Source: Hymenoscyphus infarciens (lineage: Eukaryota; Ascomycota; Leotiomycetes; Helotiales; Helotiaceae). Taken from it: a stretch of DNA of 17,145 bases. Positions 1 through 9,530 of the stretch are shown piece after piece. The translations under genes and the position numbers were made by a program. The first letter of the stretch is position 1; every line of letters starts with the position of its first letter. Location: assembly GCA_001414345.1 (NCBI GenBank), contig LLCB01000612.1, forward strand, positions 1 to 17,145, in the 5' to 3' direction. The notes beneath the pieces were generated by a model. That model saw nothing but the letters and a program-made list of their open reading frames with translations. It did no database searches and was not told where the DNA came from.

Positions 1-654
1 CCCCCCCACACCTCGTTTTCCCCCTCGGTGGAGCTGCAAGCACGGCAAACCTCTCTCTCTCGATCGACATCGATACCCAACCCTAATCCCAAACCCAAAC
101 CCAAAGATCCGAACTAATCACCTAATAACACAAGAGCCCCCCCCCAATCATCCCCAACCCAACCGAACCTTCATTTGATACATAGCTGCTTCGTCCGCCT
201 CCCTTTTCGCAAATCCATCCATCTCTTGCTCTTGCCTTTCGCCTCGTTTTGTCAAGTCAATTGCAAGGACCAACGATCTTCACCAACCAAACTCGAACCC
301 AAAACACCCGAGTCAATCTTGGACCACGATCCATCCACCAAACGGAATACTCACGAACCATCAACAATACCTTCATTCTTTGCCCTCACAGACTTTCTCT
401 ACTCGTAAGTTCTGGTGGATCAGATCGTCCTTCATCCTCGTCCATGTTTCCCACCTACTCCCTCCCTCCTCCTATCACTCCCGAGCTTCTTCACTAGGAA
501 CTCATTGCTGATCATCTTCCATAGGGCTGCACATCGTTACAGCTTCAACACCACGAGGCAGTAAGCAACACGACAACCTCCTCTCTAACAATCTCAAACA
601 AAGCTGCCCTCAACCTACCCAACCTACCCAACCTCTCTCTCCACTTCCCCCAGC
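1..654 (+). promoter_or_regulatory. Promoter and 5' leader of the zinc-finger gene
   Basis: This stretch has no convincing ORF; the longer open stretches lack a useful ATG. It is strongly pyrimidine-rich (CT runs near 51-61, many CCCAA and CTCC stretches), as expected of a fungal core promoter and leader just upstream of a regulator gene. No clear TATA box was seen. A short tandem of CAACCTACC-like units lies at about 610-635, just before the start codon. The transcription start cannot be placed, so the split between promoter and leader is unknown. Confidence 0.5.
405..524 (+). other. Probable 5' UTR intron (120 nt)
   Basis: A consensus donor GTAAGT begins at 405, a CTGAT branch-like motif lies near 507-511, and the acceptor ATAG ends at 524. 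The donor is among the best in the window. Excision removes 120 nt of leader and does not touch the coding exons. Inferred from splice signals only. Confidence 0.5.
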
Positions 655-2792
655 ATGTCGGTCCCCCTCAGCATCGACACCTCTTTGGACCAGGACCCAA
701 CCTTCCAAGACCTCCTTCGACGACAGGCCGAGATCCAGGCACAGATCAATGCGCAGGTTCAGGCCCGGATTGCGGCCACTTCCTCCAGCACCTCGGCGGC
801 TTCCTTCCAGCGGTCCCCGATAAGCAAGAGCTACGGCCAACGTCGAAGTGGTAATAATGTTCCCCGGAGCATGTCCAGTACCGGCGCTACCATGGCCCGG
901 CAACACTCTGTAGGACACATCTTTGGTCCTCCTCTTCCTGAACTGCCTCTAATGACAACTAGGATCGGATAGAAGCCCCCATCCGCCGTCAAAGAACCCT
1001 CTCTCAGCAATCGGCACCGGCTCCCTCGATGGCCAGGACCAACTCGAAAGGAGCTTCATCAACACGAAGTGGTAACCTCCCATTCACACAAAACGGGTCC
1101 AACATGCCTCCTCCATTCCGATCCGAGCGAGAGAATCTACCGATGGATGCGTGGATGAAAGACCAAGCTCTCAGCGCCTTCACCCTGCATCAACCTCACC
1201 TCCGACGCTCGGCATCACAGCAAAGCTACGGACTGGAACAGGTTCCGGAGCAAGATCTCACCGTCGGAGAGAGCCCACTAGATTTCATCTCCCGAACAAT
1301 GGGGACGCCAACGCTCGCCATTTCGCCCCCATTCTCAACACCTTCATCGGCAACACTCGGTCACAATAACTTTACAAGCGGCTCGTACAACATCAACTCG
1401 CCCTCAACACCGACAACCGAGTCACTCACGACGGGGACGACACTCCCTAGCAACATGAGTCGACAAAACAGTCTGTGTAATGAGTTTGAAAGTATTCAAA
1501 TGATCAAGTACAATTCGAACAACTCTTTTCCTTCCGATGTCCCTTCTTCAGATCAATTCATGTATAATGAAGTCAATCCTTCTTTTGTATCCCAACCCCG
1601 ACGTTCTTCAAGCGAAGAACAGTCCCAACTCTTGGTTGGGGCGGGGGGCGTGGGCAATGATTCTCAGCTTCCACTCTCTTTCTCTTCCGAAGATCCTTTT
1701 TCACCCTCTATTTGTGGCACAAAGATGGAGAAATCTCAATCGAGCGAAAGTAATTCCTCTTCTGCATCTTCCAATTCGCGAAACAAGCAACGCTTACTAG
1801 CCACCTTGGCATTTAAGCCGTTGCAGCCGAAAGGCGACGCAGACACTTCTATGTCTCGGTCAAACTCTTCAAAATCAATGAGTCGAATCGCATCGAAAGA
1901 TGGGTCGCAAGACAAGATGGCTATCTCTAATAAGTCAAGCTATCAACGCCCTAAGCATGAACGAGTATATTGTACACAATGCGAATCACACCCTGATGGG
2001 TTTCGTGGTGAGCACGAGTTGCGAAGACATCAAGATCGCGAGCACAAACCTTCTGTCAAGAAGTGGATGTGCGTTGAGCCTACGGGTTCAGGTCGCCCCA
2101 AACCCGAATTGCTTTTGACAAAATGCAAAGCTTGTATTCAGAAGAAGAAGTATGGCGCATACTACAATGCGGCAGCTCACCTTCGTCGCGCACATTTCAA
2201 GCCGAAGAAGGGTCGCAGCAAGAGCAGCAAAGTTGACGATGCAGAGAAGCGAGGAGGCAAGGGAGGTGGCGATTGGCCCCCCATGTCCGAGTTGAAGTAT
2301 TGGATGAAGGAAGTGGAGGAGGCACAAGAAGAGTACCCCATGTCAGCATCCTCTTTACAGAATGAAGAGGATGAGGTTGTTGATGCTGAGATGTCGGATG
2401 GCGAAAATGTCGGCGACGGGTACGAACAAACAAACTACTCGCCGCAAACGATGATGAGCAACAACACCTTTGATAACGCGTTCATCAACAACAACTCGCC
2501 GCTTCTCAACAACTCATCACCACTTCTCAGCAACTTTCCCAACATCAACCTCGTCGGCAATGAGATGCTAGATCTGGCTGCTTTCGCTTCTCTCAATGGC
2601 GTCGAGGCAACTTCTTGTGGCGACGACTTTGGTCAGCAAAATCAATTCTCGAATTTCCCAAACTCGCTTTCGGGGTTTGGAAATGACTTTTTCGAGTCCA
2701 ACAACAGTGTCGTCGCTGGCGTCGGTATGAATCAAGGCTTCGACGAGCAGATCTTAAGGGGACCTGAGTTCAATTTCTCTTCTACTTTTTGA
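655..2792 (+). CDS. Fungal C2H2-like zinc-finger protein, probable transcription regulator
   Basis: Two exons, 655-909 and 963-2792, give 694 residues. The 53-nt intron (GTAGGA donor, CTAAT branch, AACTAG acceptor) joins both ORFs in phase 0. The start at 655 is the first ATG of the frame after a pyrimidine-rich leader. Residues 1-415 are S/N/Q-rich and look disordered, with a short Q/A-rich helix-like stretch at about 20-42. The DNA-binding region is about 415-505: finger 1 has C422, C425, H441, H446; an intervening cysteine is C455; finger 2 has C473, C476, H491, H496, followed by a basic KPKKGRSK-type tract. Both Cys-His loops (15 and 14 residues) exceed the classical 12. A conserved-looking WPPMSELKYWMKEVEE segment follows, then an acidic and Asn-rich tail. 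Such paired fingers occur in a widespread filamentous-fungal family of nuclear proteins; DNA binding is inferred and the target is unknown. I cannot give a symbol. Gene model confidence is high, function moderate. Confidence 0.88.
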
Positions 2793-3330
2793 GGATGATT
2801 CTACCTTTTTTCTGAATCATTGTTTGTTTTTTCTCACCCTCTATTCTTTTTTGGATTGAATAGATGTCATTTGTGGTGTATATAAAATCCTTTCTTTTTT
2901 CTTTTTCTTGTTCTTTTCTACCTTTTCTCTTTTTCTCTTTTTTGTGTTCAGATATATATATTCTACTTTTTGTGTATTGTCTATTGTGTATTCTTTTCTT
3001 CTACTCTATTTTCATTTCGACTGGATAGGGTCGATTGGATGGAGTTTCTCTGGATGGTTCCAGGGCTTTTTGGTGTGCCACAGTCTTGGCTGGTGTTTAG
3101 GATGGGATCTAGGATAAAGGGATAAAGGGCGTCTTGAACTTACTTGCCTTCCTCTTCTGGGGGGGATTAAGAGGAACTTGTATATGAAGGGAAACAAAAC
3201 AGTATTGATTTTTGGGACTTTATGTATTTTATCTTATGTCTTTTTTTGATGATGACGAGATTGAGATGAGATGAGATGATGATGGTTTATGATGGAAGGA
3301 GGTTTATGAATGTTCTTGGATGTTTTCTAG
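2793..3330 (+). other. 3' flank of the zinc-finger gene (3' UTR and spacer)
   Basis: The sequence after the stop codon is T-rich (long TTTTCT-type runs at about 2815-3010), typical of a fungal 3' UTR. A GATGA-type microsatellite stretch lies at about 3249-3290. No defined polyadenylation signal can be assigned and no ORF is credible. Confidence 0.5.
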
Positions 3331-3581
3331 ATAGTAGTGGTTTAGTTTTATATATATATTTTAATTTTAATATTGGATTTTATATATATATATATATAGA
3401 TATAATTCTTGATTTCTTTGATTATAGAATTGTGATTATTAATATAAAACATGCTTATTGGTATTTTTCCTAGTATATACTATATATATCTATGTTTAAT
3501 CTTATTACTTTTTTTTTACTTTTTTATTTTTTATTTATTTTTTTAATAGTTTTTTTCTTAGTTTTAAGATAGTTATTCTTA

Positions 3582-3589
3582 ACTTATTA
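3582..3589. repeat. Left target-site duplication of the 3590-4384 element
   Basis: ACTTATTA, identical to 4385-4392 immediately beyond the other end. In AT-rich DNA an 8-mer match is weak alone; it counts because it abuts both inverted-repeat ends. Confidence 0.5.
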
Positions 3590-3812
3590 TAGCATCCCGT
3601 ATATACCAAAAGTCGGAAACGACTAAATCGTAAATCGTAAATTGTAAATTATTAATTATAAAGTATTACTTTTTATAGATATAAAAGATCATATTTTTCA
3701 ATTCAAGTTCTCGCTCTCTTCTTCTCTCTCCTTCTCCTCCCTTCTCTACTCTCTATCTTAAGACTGTTTATAGTAAACGTAGTAGTAATATCGCCTTCTT
3801 ACTATTCTATTC

Positions 3813-3925
3813 TTACTCTCTATTACCTTACTCTCTATTACCTTACTCTCTATTACCTTACTCTTATATTATATTCTTACTCTCTATTACCTCACTCTCT
3901 ATTACCTCACTCTTATATTATATTC
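3813..3925. repeat. Nested pyrimidine-rich tandem repeat (15-bp and 49-bp periods)
   Basis: A 15-bp unit, TTACTCTCTATTACC, is repeated head to tail from 3813. It sits inside a 49-bp higher-order unit present twice, at 3828-3876 and 3877-3925, each ending in an ACTCTTATATTATATTC-type segment. The two 49-bp copies differ only by T/C transitions. Confidence 0.85.
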
Positions 3926-4204
3926 TTCTTTCTATTTTTTTTAGATAAATAAGAGAGAAGAAAGAGAAAGAAGAGAAGAGAGGAAGAGAGGAAGAGAGGA
4001 AGTATAGAAGAAATGTTTACTTTAAACTCCTCTTATCTATACTAGGAAAAACCTTTACTTAAAATAGTTGTTTACTTACTCTCTTACCTTACTCTTATTC
4101 TTGTTCTACTCTCTCCTTTACTTACTCTCTTCTTCTATACTCTCTTCTTCTATACTCTCTTCTTTTATACTCTCTTAGTATATATAATATATAGAAGAAT
4201 TAAA

Positions 4205-4260
4205 TAAGAGAGTAAGAGAGTAAGAGAGTAAGAGAGTAAGAGAGTAAGAGAGTAAGAGAA
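4205..4260. repeat. Purine-rich 8-bp tandem repeat (TAAGAGAG, seven units)
   Basis: Six perfect copies of TAAGAGAG plus a seventh ending in AA. The tract is roughly complementary to the CT-rich stretches at 3813-3925 and 4075-4175, so the core of this element could fold back on itself. Confidence 0.9.
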
Positions 4261-4384
4261 TAGGATAATATCGTTTAAGATTTATAATATCTCTTAGACG
4301 CTTTAGTTAATCTAGCTATAGATACTTAACTTTTATAATTTACGATTTAGTTAATTCCGGCTTTTAGTATAAATAGGACGCTCT

Positions 4385-4392
4385 ACTTATTA
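4385..4392. repeat. Right target-site duplication of the 3590-4384 element
   Basis: ACTTATTA, matching 3582-3589. If the element end is taken as TAGAGCG, the duplication is 7 bp (CTTATTA). Confidence 0.5.
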
Positions 4393-4447
4393 AATTCTTA
4401 TAATTATTAAATTCTTATAGATAATAAATTTCTTTAGTATAATAGTA

Positions 4448-4589
4448 ATTATCTATTTTACTCTCTAAATGATGATTTATACCTTAAATATCCCTTAATT
4501 AATAAATAATACCTAGAATACCTCTTGTTTTTATACCTCTTATTTTTAAAGAGCAAAACTGTCAAAATAGGAGTATTCTAGTTAGTAAA
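4448..4589 (+). repeat. Left terminal inverted repeat, 142 bp
   Basis: Begins ATTATCTATTTTACTCTC and matches the reverse complement of 5315-5456 in 133 of 142 positions. The first 50 or so bases are identical in both copies. Confidence 0.9.
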
Positions 4590-4651
4590 TATTTACTACT
4601 TTTACTATATATCTATACCTGTTTTTAAGTAAATTAAAACTATATACTAGG

Positions 4652-5230
4652 ATGTCTTATAATATTCGAGTACTAAAATCTATTCCCTCTCTATCTTCTT
4701 CTACTATTACTACTACTACTAATATACTAGCTCTTAAGTATAAGAATAAGATAGAGCGCGAGTAGTATATAAAGCCTCGTTATATAATATTAAAAGAGCT
4801 CGATTAACAAGAATAACAAGATAAAGCTATTATAAATAAATTAATAGGTGATTCTACGCTAGTAGATACTAACGCTTTAAAGGACGTTATACGAATTAGT
4901 CAAGAGTGGCCTACTCTTAAAGAGGTAAAAGAGGCTATAATCGTTTATCTAATTAATTAGAACGAATTCTATAAGATTATAAAGTTAGATAAAGGTCGGT
5001 TTATCCTCGAGTATAAGATAAAAGAGATATACGAAGTCCACCTACGTATTATCCTTTCTGAGAAGACTAATATATACCTCAATTACCGTAGTAAGAATAG
5101 TATACGATATATTCTTAATACTTACGCTGAATCTATTAATTAAGATCCTAATCTTAAGGTGAAGAATTTAGTAAATAATAAGAAGTCGCTTAGCCTACTC
5201 GTAAAAGTTTACGTATTAGGAAGTAGGTAG
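4652..5230 (+). pseudogene. Stop-riddled reading frame inside the TIR element
   Basis: From ATG 4652 one frame runs 192 codons with no frameshift. It is broken only by TAG 4763, TAA 4805, TAA 4814, TAG 4958 and TAA 5141 before TAG 5228, after which stops become dense. Each stop is one C-to-T or G-to-A change from CAA, CAG or TGG, as RIP produces. The peptide has an S/T-rich start (residues about 12-24), a charged K/E-rich middle, and stretches such as ISQEWPTLKEVKEAI that look like real protein. I do not recognise the family. It may be a captured or accessory ORF, or the remnant of a shortened transposase. Confidence 0.5.
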
Positions 5231-5314
5231 ATAGTATAGTAGTAGGTTAATTTACTATATTTATTAAATTTTTAGTATATTAGTATAGAGAAAACAATAA
5301 ATAAGGAAAATATC

Positions 5315-5456
5315 TTTACTAACTAGAATACCTCTATTTTAACAGTTTTACCCTCTAAAAATAAGAGGTATAAAAACAAGGGGTATTCTAGGTATTATTT
5401 ATCAATCAAGGGATATTTAAGGTATAAATCATCATTTAGAGAGTAAAATAGATAAT
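5315..5456 (-). repeat. Right terminal inverted repeat, 142 bp
   Basis: Inverted copy of 4448-4589. Read on the minus strand it is the less mutated arm at several sites, for example CTTGATTGAT where the left arm has CTTAATTAAT. Confidence 0.9.
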
Positions 5457-5458
5457 TA

Positions 5459-6110
5459 CCGTTAGTATAAAAGAGGAAGTAGAGTTTTTAAGAAGTGTTT
5501 TTAAGTAGAGTATAAGTATAAGTATTAGTAGAGATAGTAGTATCTATTAGTATATAAATAATATAGTAGAGAGAGTATATAACTTTTATAAACACGTATT
5601 ATTATTTATATAATTAGACTTAGATATCGATCTATCGATACTAGTATTAAGAGGTCTACGATAGTTATTAGTCTTAAATAATATTCTATAATCTTATATT
5701 AAGTTTATCTATTAAATTAATACTATTTTAATTAATTAAGATTATAGAACTAGGAAATAGTTAATCTAGCTAATTAGCTAATTAGTCTTAAGTCTTCGCT
5801 AGTCTCTTTTCTAAGAGATTATCTTAAATGTAATAATACTATATATAAATATCTTCTTATATATTCTTATATATTCTAAACTTAACTAAAATATTAGCGT
5901 TTAGATTCTATCTTATTTATTCTCTCTTTTAAAGAATTATCTATAAAGAGTAAGAAAAGTTGTCTAAAAGAAGCTATACTAATACTACTACTATAGAGCT
6001 TATACTACTACTAAACTAACGTTCTACACTTATTTTAAAACTTAAGAGTATTAAAGTCTTCTTTTTCTATAAACTAAACTCTCTTTACACTTAAAAGGTT
6101 ATATCATAGT
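5459..6110. other. Degraded AT-rich remainder of the island
   Basis: TA-rich sequence with stops in all frames and no ORF. Short palindromic AT strings such as TTAATTAATTAA occur. The minus strand at about 5900-6095 has a frame whose many stops are TAA/TAG only, possibly another decayed coding region, but too damaged to assign. Confidence 0.4.
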
Positions 6111-6174
6111 AAGTACTTTCGTGATTCCCGATCTGGTCGAGACCCAAAGCGGCTACAAGATGTGAGACAATTAA

Positions 6175-6877
6175 TTAGACCATCAACATTCTGAAGAGGA
6201 GAAAATTCTTGCACTGGCCCTTCAGATGATCAGACAAGAAGAAATTATCGCTAAGACTAGAGATTTGACGACCCCTCAAGTTCAAGAACTTGAAGAAGCC
6301 GAAGTCGTTCTGCTAAAGGAATCTTCTGGGTCGTATGGCTACGCGTTGAGAGCGGAATTCCCCTCTGATCAAGGGAAGGATGTCGGGGCATCGCTTAGCC
6401 AACAAAGTATGCCTGATAACGGCGTTCTTCAATTCTAGACCGAATCAGCATTCTTCAACGTCCGACCGTTTCAAACCAAGGAAGTACCAAGGTACAACCT
6501 GCCTTAGAAATACCTTAGATCTTTCGCGCAAACCCTCCAAGATCACCGACTCGGAAGACCACTGGATTAGAACCATTCAATTACCATGTGAATGGGAAAG
6601 TCGAGGTAAGAAATGTGAGTTCAACATTTTCGCTGCCAGCATAGTGGCGGGCAAGATAAATATGGAGGGGGAACTCCATGCGTTGCCTAGTAGGAGGAAT
6701 TTAAGAGAAAAGACGGTTTTTTTATTTACAGGGGGATCTAGCCACTCTCTTTACTTTGTTTTGTCGATTGAGGGGAGGTTGGGGATTGCTTATAGGGTGG
6801 GATTGGAGTCTATATATTTTGAGGATTGGGATTTGGCGGGACCGGGTTTGGAAGCTTGTGACACTGGGGTAGTGTGA
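6175..6877 (+). pseudogene. Coding-like remnant, two overlapping frames, unidentified
   Basis: Just right of the island, one frame is open from 6175 to 6438 (ATG 6226). It encodes a charged helix-like segment (EEEKILALALQMIRQEE, then LTTPQVQELEEAEVVLLKE) that looks like genuine protein. A second frame, ATG 6380 to stop 6877 (165 codons), overlaps it and ends in SIYFEDWDLAGPGLEA-type sequence. A GTATGC...TTCTAG pair at 6407-6438 is intron-like but only 32 nt, too short for a normal intron. I read this as a decayed or truncated gene next to a transposon-rich region. No family is recognised, and a real short gene remains possible. Confidence 0.25.
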
Positions 6878-9530
6878 GATTCTGAGCGAGAGAACTTAGA
6901 TTCACTCAAAGAGGTGGTTCTGCTTCTTTTATACTTGGGTTCGGGAGCTCTTCTGGCCAGTCTTTTGTTTCAACTTGTTGTGTACCAAACTTTGCTTTGA
7001 GAACTTGAGAGGCTGCATCGAAATTACAAAAACTGCTTCAATTTTCCCAGTGACATCAAAAACCGTCAATCCCGAACCTAATGGAAGAACGTGATATGAG
7101 ACTAATTCTGAAGGATTGATATGTGTTGAAAATGGTGACTTTAAATTTACTGGAGATGCTTGTCTCCAGCGAACTTCACATCACGTATCTCAAAGTAGAT
7201 GAGGGTTGCAGATTGCTTCCCAAGTTCACAAAACGAATGAGCGCTAAATCGTAGTTCAAAAATCTTGTCATCAGGTCACTATAACAAGCCACGAGGTAGC
7301 ACTCTTAAAACTTACTATTCAAGTTTCTAGAACCTTTTGGTATCAGAACGAATCTAAAGTTGCTTTGTACTTGAGCAACGTGGTTTTGGAGCCAGTGAAG
7401 TAAAGATTGAGAGCGAGGGATGAAGAGAAGTTCCTGGGAATGCTGCTGTTCTCCACTGGTGGTCCTTTCATGAAGTGATGAGGACTGAAGGAGAAGCAAA
7501 GAGGAATAGAAGAAGAACGAAAGAGCTTCTTGCCATGAAAAAGGTTTATATTTTGGGGGTATTATGGGATTAGTAACTTCATGGAGCCTTACCAACAAGT
7601 TACAACGGTATTCGTTAGTGTGAGACGTTAAATGGGAAGAAACCTATAATGGGATAGGTGTATTGGCTAAATGCAGCCGAAAAAAATCAAACTCTGAACT
7701 AATTGTTGGATATCCAAAATGAAATTAGAGAATCGGCTGGAGCAAACAGAAAGTTTGAGATAACTAGATGTGATTTTTCCTTTTTGTCTTCTCTAGAAAG
7801 AAGTCAATGAGAGGTAAGCTTGGGTTAAACTCATCTTATCTTTTATAATTCTATCGATTTCCTGTATGGTAAAGCTCAAAAGAGATGCCAAACAGAGCAT
7901 GGAGGTCTTGAAGGGTGACTTGACCACTATTTCATCATTTATTGGGGTCATTTTGAGGGCAAAATGTCTTTCTATATTGGATTATTTAAATACCAAGGAG
8001 CATATTTGTGAAAAGAGCTATTATCTGATCCCTCACTCATGTCTTTTCGCGCAAAGTGAGACTCAATATTAGCTTCTTTCTCTTTAGAGATGCATACAGT
8101 GTTGAACGTGTTGGTGAATGTGGGTGAATGTGATATTTCGTACAGCGAAGATCAATGCAAGAGCTTACAGCATTATTCTGGAACCAAAAGGAAACAAAAT
8201 TCTTCTCCTGACCACAGAATGAAATGGGACCTGAGGGTAGAATATCATGTGTGAAGAAGAATGCATGAATGCACCAAGGATTGCGGGAGGAAGTTGATGG
8301 GAAAAGTACCCATTTAAATCAGTGGACTGAGGGGCATCTCAGTCACTAGATTTTCTTACAGAGTAGACACCTTACGATAGATAGTTACTGCTTTGGATTT
8401 AAAGCACATTACTCATTGCCTGAAAATCACGCCCATCAAAAGAATTCTTAAGATTGAGGAAATAAGTTTTGACATTTTCAAGTGAGATCACGATGAGTCT
8501 GACGCAGCTCATGCTCGACTTCTCGTATTTGGACGACTTGAAACCAACGTTACACCCTTAACGTACACAGAAAGCTTCGCAAGAGTGCGATACTTTTTGA
8601 AATAGAAAGTGAAGTCCAATTGGCGTCTGGTACACTATCAAGTTCAGTCCTCAGTTGATGTTGAAATCACGAGAGTATACCAATCGTCATCCTTTTCTCG
8701 GAAAGAATAAATGGCACTCTTATCTATCTCACAAGGTCTCCATCATCAGCCAGGGGCCAAAAGATAGAGGGATGCCAAGTCGGCTAGATGGCCAATGGAA
8801 TTCCATTCCGGCTTCCGATCCGAACCCCGGCACTAAGGAGCCCAACGACATCACATCTTGAAGTCAGAGTTTTCAAACCCTCTCCAACTCTTAACAAAAC
8901 CACCTGGAAGCCCAGAGAAGAGACACAACGAGTGTTGTGCGCAACAAGTGTTGTTCTGTAAAATGCAAGACTGCTGGTTGAGAAATATGATGAAAGATGT
9001 CAAGCGACCGCCTGAGAATATCTCTCTTTCAATGACTGCAGCTCGCAGCGTGCGTTCAAAGTGGCTTGAGCAAGCTGGGAAGCAAACCTCTTTGCCCAGC
9101 CATTGGACAACCAGCTGCTATGCACCACGCATGGAATGGGGGTTTTATTACGAGTTCTGTCATGAATGTTCAATATGGAAAGACAATAAATATATATGTT
9201 TTCAGAGATTTGATATAAATTCCAATCGTCCCTCTTCTTCATTCTCAATTCCCTCCAGGGGCTCGAAGCAAGGGGTGCCCAATTGGCACTATCATCTCTT
9301 AAGATATCATGTGCATTTCTCAATGGAACCACCCTTGGTGGATGATGATATGCATTGTGGTGCAAACAAAGAAAGATCAATTCCCAAGTCTACCAGCGGT
9401 TACTTCCATGTTGAAAGAATCCTCTCTTGACTCACCCGTCGTGCTGTCGAGGGACTCTTCCACCCCATCCACCACCAACCATATGGTATCAGTTGGGTGC
9501 GGCACAGACGCAGGAGTCTCTCATCAAGAG
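6878..9530. other. Long spacer with no recognised gene
   Basis: Composition is ordinary, unlike the AT island, but I find no supported gene. The longest open stretch (8858-9430, + strand) opens on TTG rather than ATG, has an odd Cys/Trp/His-rich composition and resembles no family I know. A minus-strand stretch (7305-7598) has no ATG either, and an ATG-started 68-codon frame at 7866-8072 has no recognisable features. There are no tRNA-like folds and no tandem arrays. Possibly old, diverged repeat DNA or non-coding transcription units. Confidence 0.4.

Larger units (their letters stand above)
3590..4384. mobile_element. Non-autonomous DNA element, hAT-like ends, no ORF
   Basis: The two ends form an imperfect inverted repeat. 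The left end (about 3590-3640, TAGCATCCCGTATATAC... to ACTAAATCGTAAAT) matches the reverse complement of the right end (about 4333-4384, AGAGCGTCCTATTTATAC... to ACTAAATCGTAAAT), with differences mostly transitions. The flanks carry the same ACTTATTA at 3582-3589 and 4385-4392, read as a 7-8 bp target duplication depending on where the end is set. Ends of the form TAG(A)GCRTCC plus a duplication near 8 bp suggest the hAT superfamily, by inference. The 795-bp body is CT/GA simple repeats with no coding capacity, so it would need a transposase supplied elsewhere. Confidence 0.6.
4448..5456. mobile_element. RIP-mutated DNA element with 142-bp terminal inverted repeats
   Basis: Positions 4448-4589 and 5315-5456 are inverted copies that align without gaps over 142 bp. 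I count nine differences, all transitions (A/G or C/T). TA dinucleotides flank both ends (4446-4447 and 5457-5458), which would fit the TA target duplication of Tc1/mariner/Fot1-type elements, though TA is common here so the evidence is weak. The 1009-bp length is too short for a full transposase gene, and the internal frame (4652-5230) does not resemble a transposase to me. Best reading: a non-autonomous TIR element, mutated by RIP after insertion. Confidence 0.8.
3331..6110. repeat. AT-rich island of RIP-degraded transposable elements
   Basis: Composition changes sharply. TA and TATATA strings dominate, while CA and TG become rare; a hand count of 4652-5230 found about five CA and six TG, although CG is still present. 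This is the signature of repeat-induced point mutation (CpA to TpA on either strand). The right border is abrupt at about 6090-6120, where normal composition resumes. No intact gene lies inside. At least two delimited elements are listed separately; the rest (3331-3589, 4393-4445, 5459-6110) is degraded AT-rich sequence with no ends I can define. Confidence 0.85.

Noticed and set aside
80..105. CCCTAA/CCCAAA run resembling telomeric repeat
   Set aside because: Only one CCCTAA is present; the rest is CCCAAA in a generally C-rich leader, so it is not a telomere or interstitial telomere array.
175..497. Two open frames in the leader of the zinc-finger gene, possible uORFs
   Set aside because: Both open on TTG rather than ATG; the only ATG in them (about 443) lies inside the proposed 5' UTR intron.
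3331..6110. AT-rich island as a mitochondrial insertion or centromere fragment
   Set aside because: The TA-rich, CA-poor pattern with retained CG, plus delimited TIR elements, fits RIP of nuclear transposons better.
7338..7352. TGGTATCAGA string like a retrotransposon primer-binding site
   Set aside because: No LTR pair, polypurine tract or gag/pol sequence was found around it; a short chance match.
7305..7598. Minus-strand open frame of 97 codons
   Set aside because: No ATG start, no recognisable motif, and it sits in otherwise non-coding DNA.
8858..9430. 190-codon open frame on the + strand
   Set aside because: It opens on TTG, has atypical composition, is overlapped by a minus-strand open frame, and resembles no protein I know; kept only as a note in the spacer entry.
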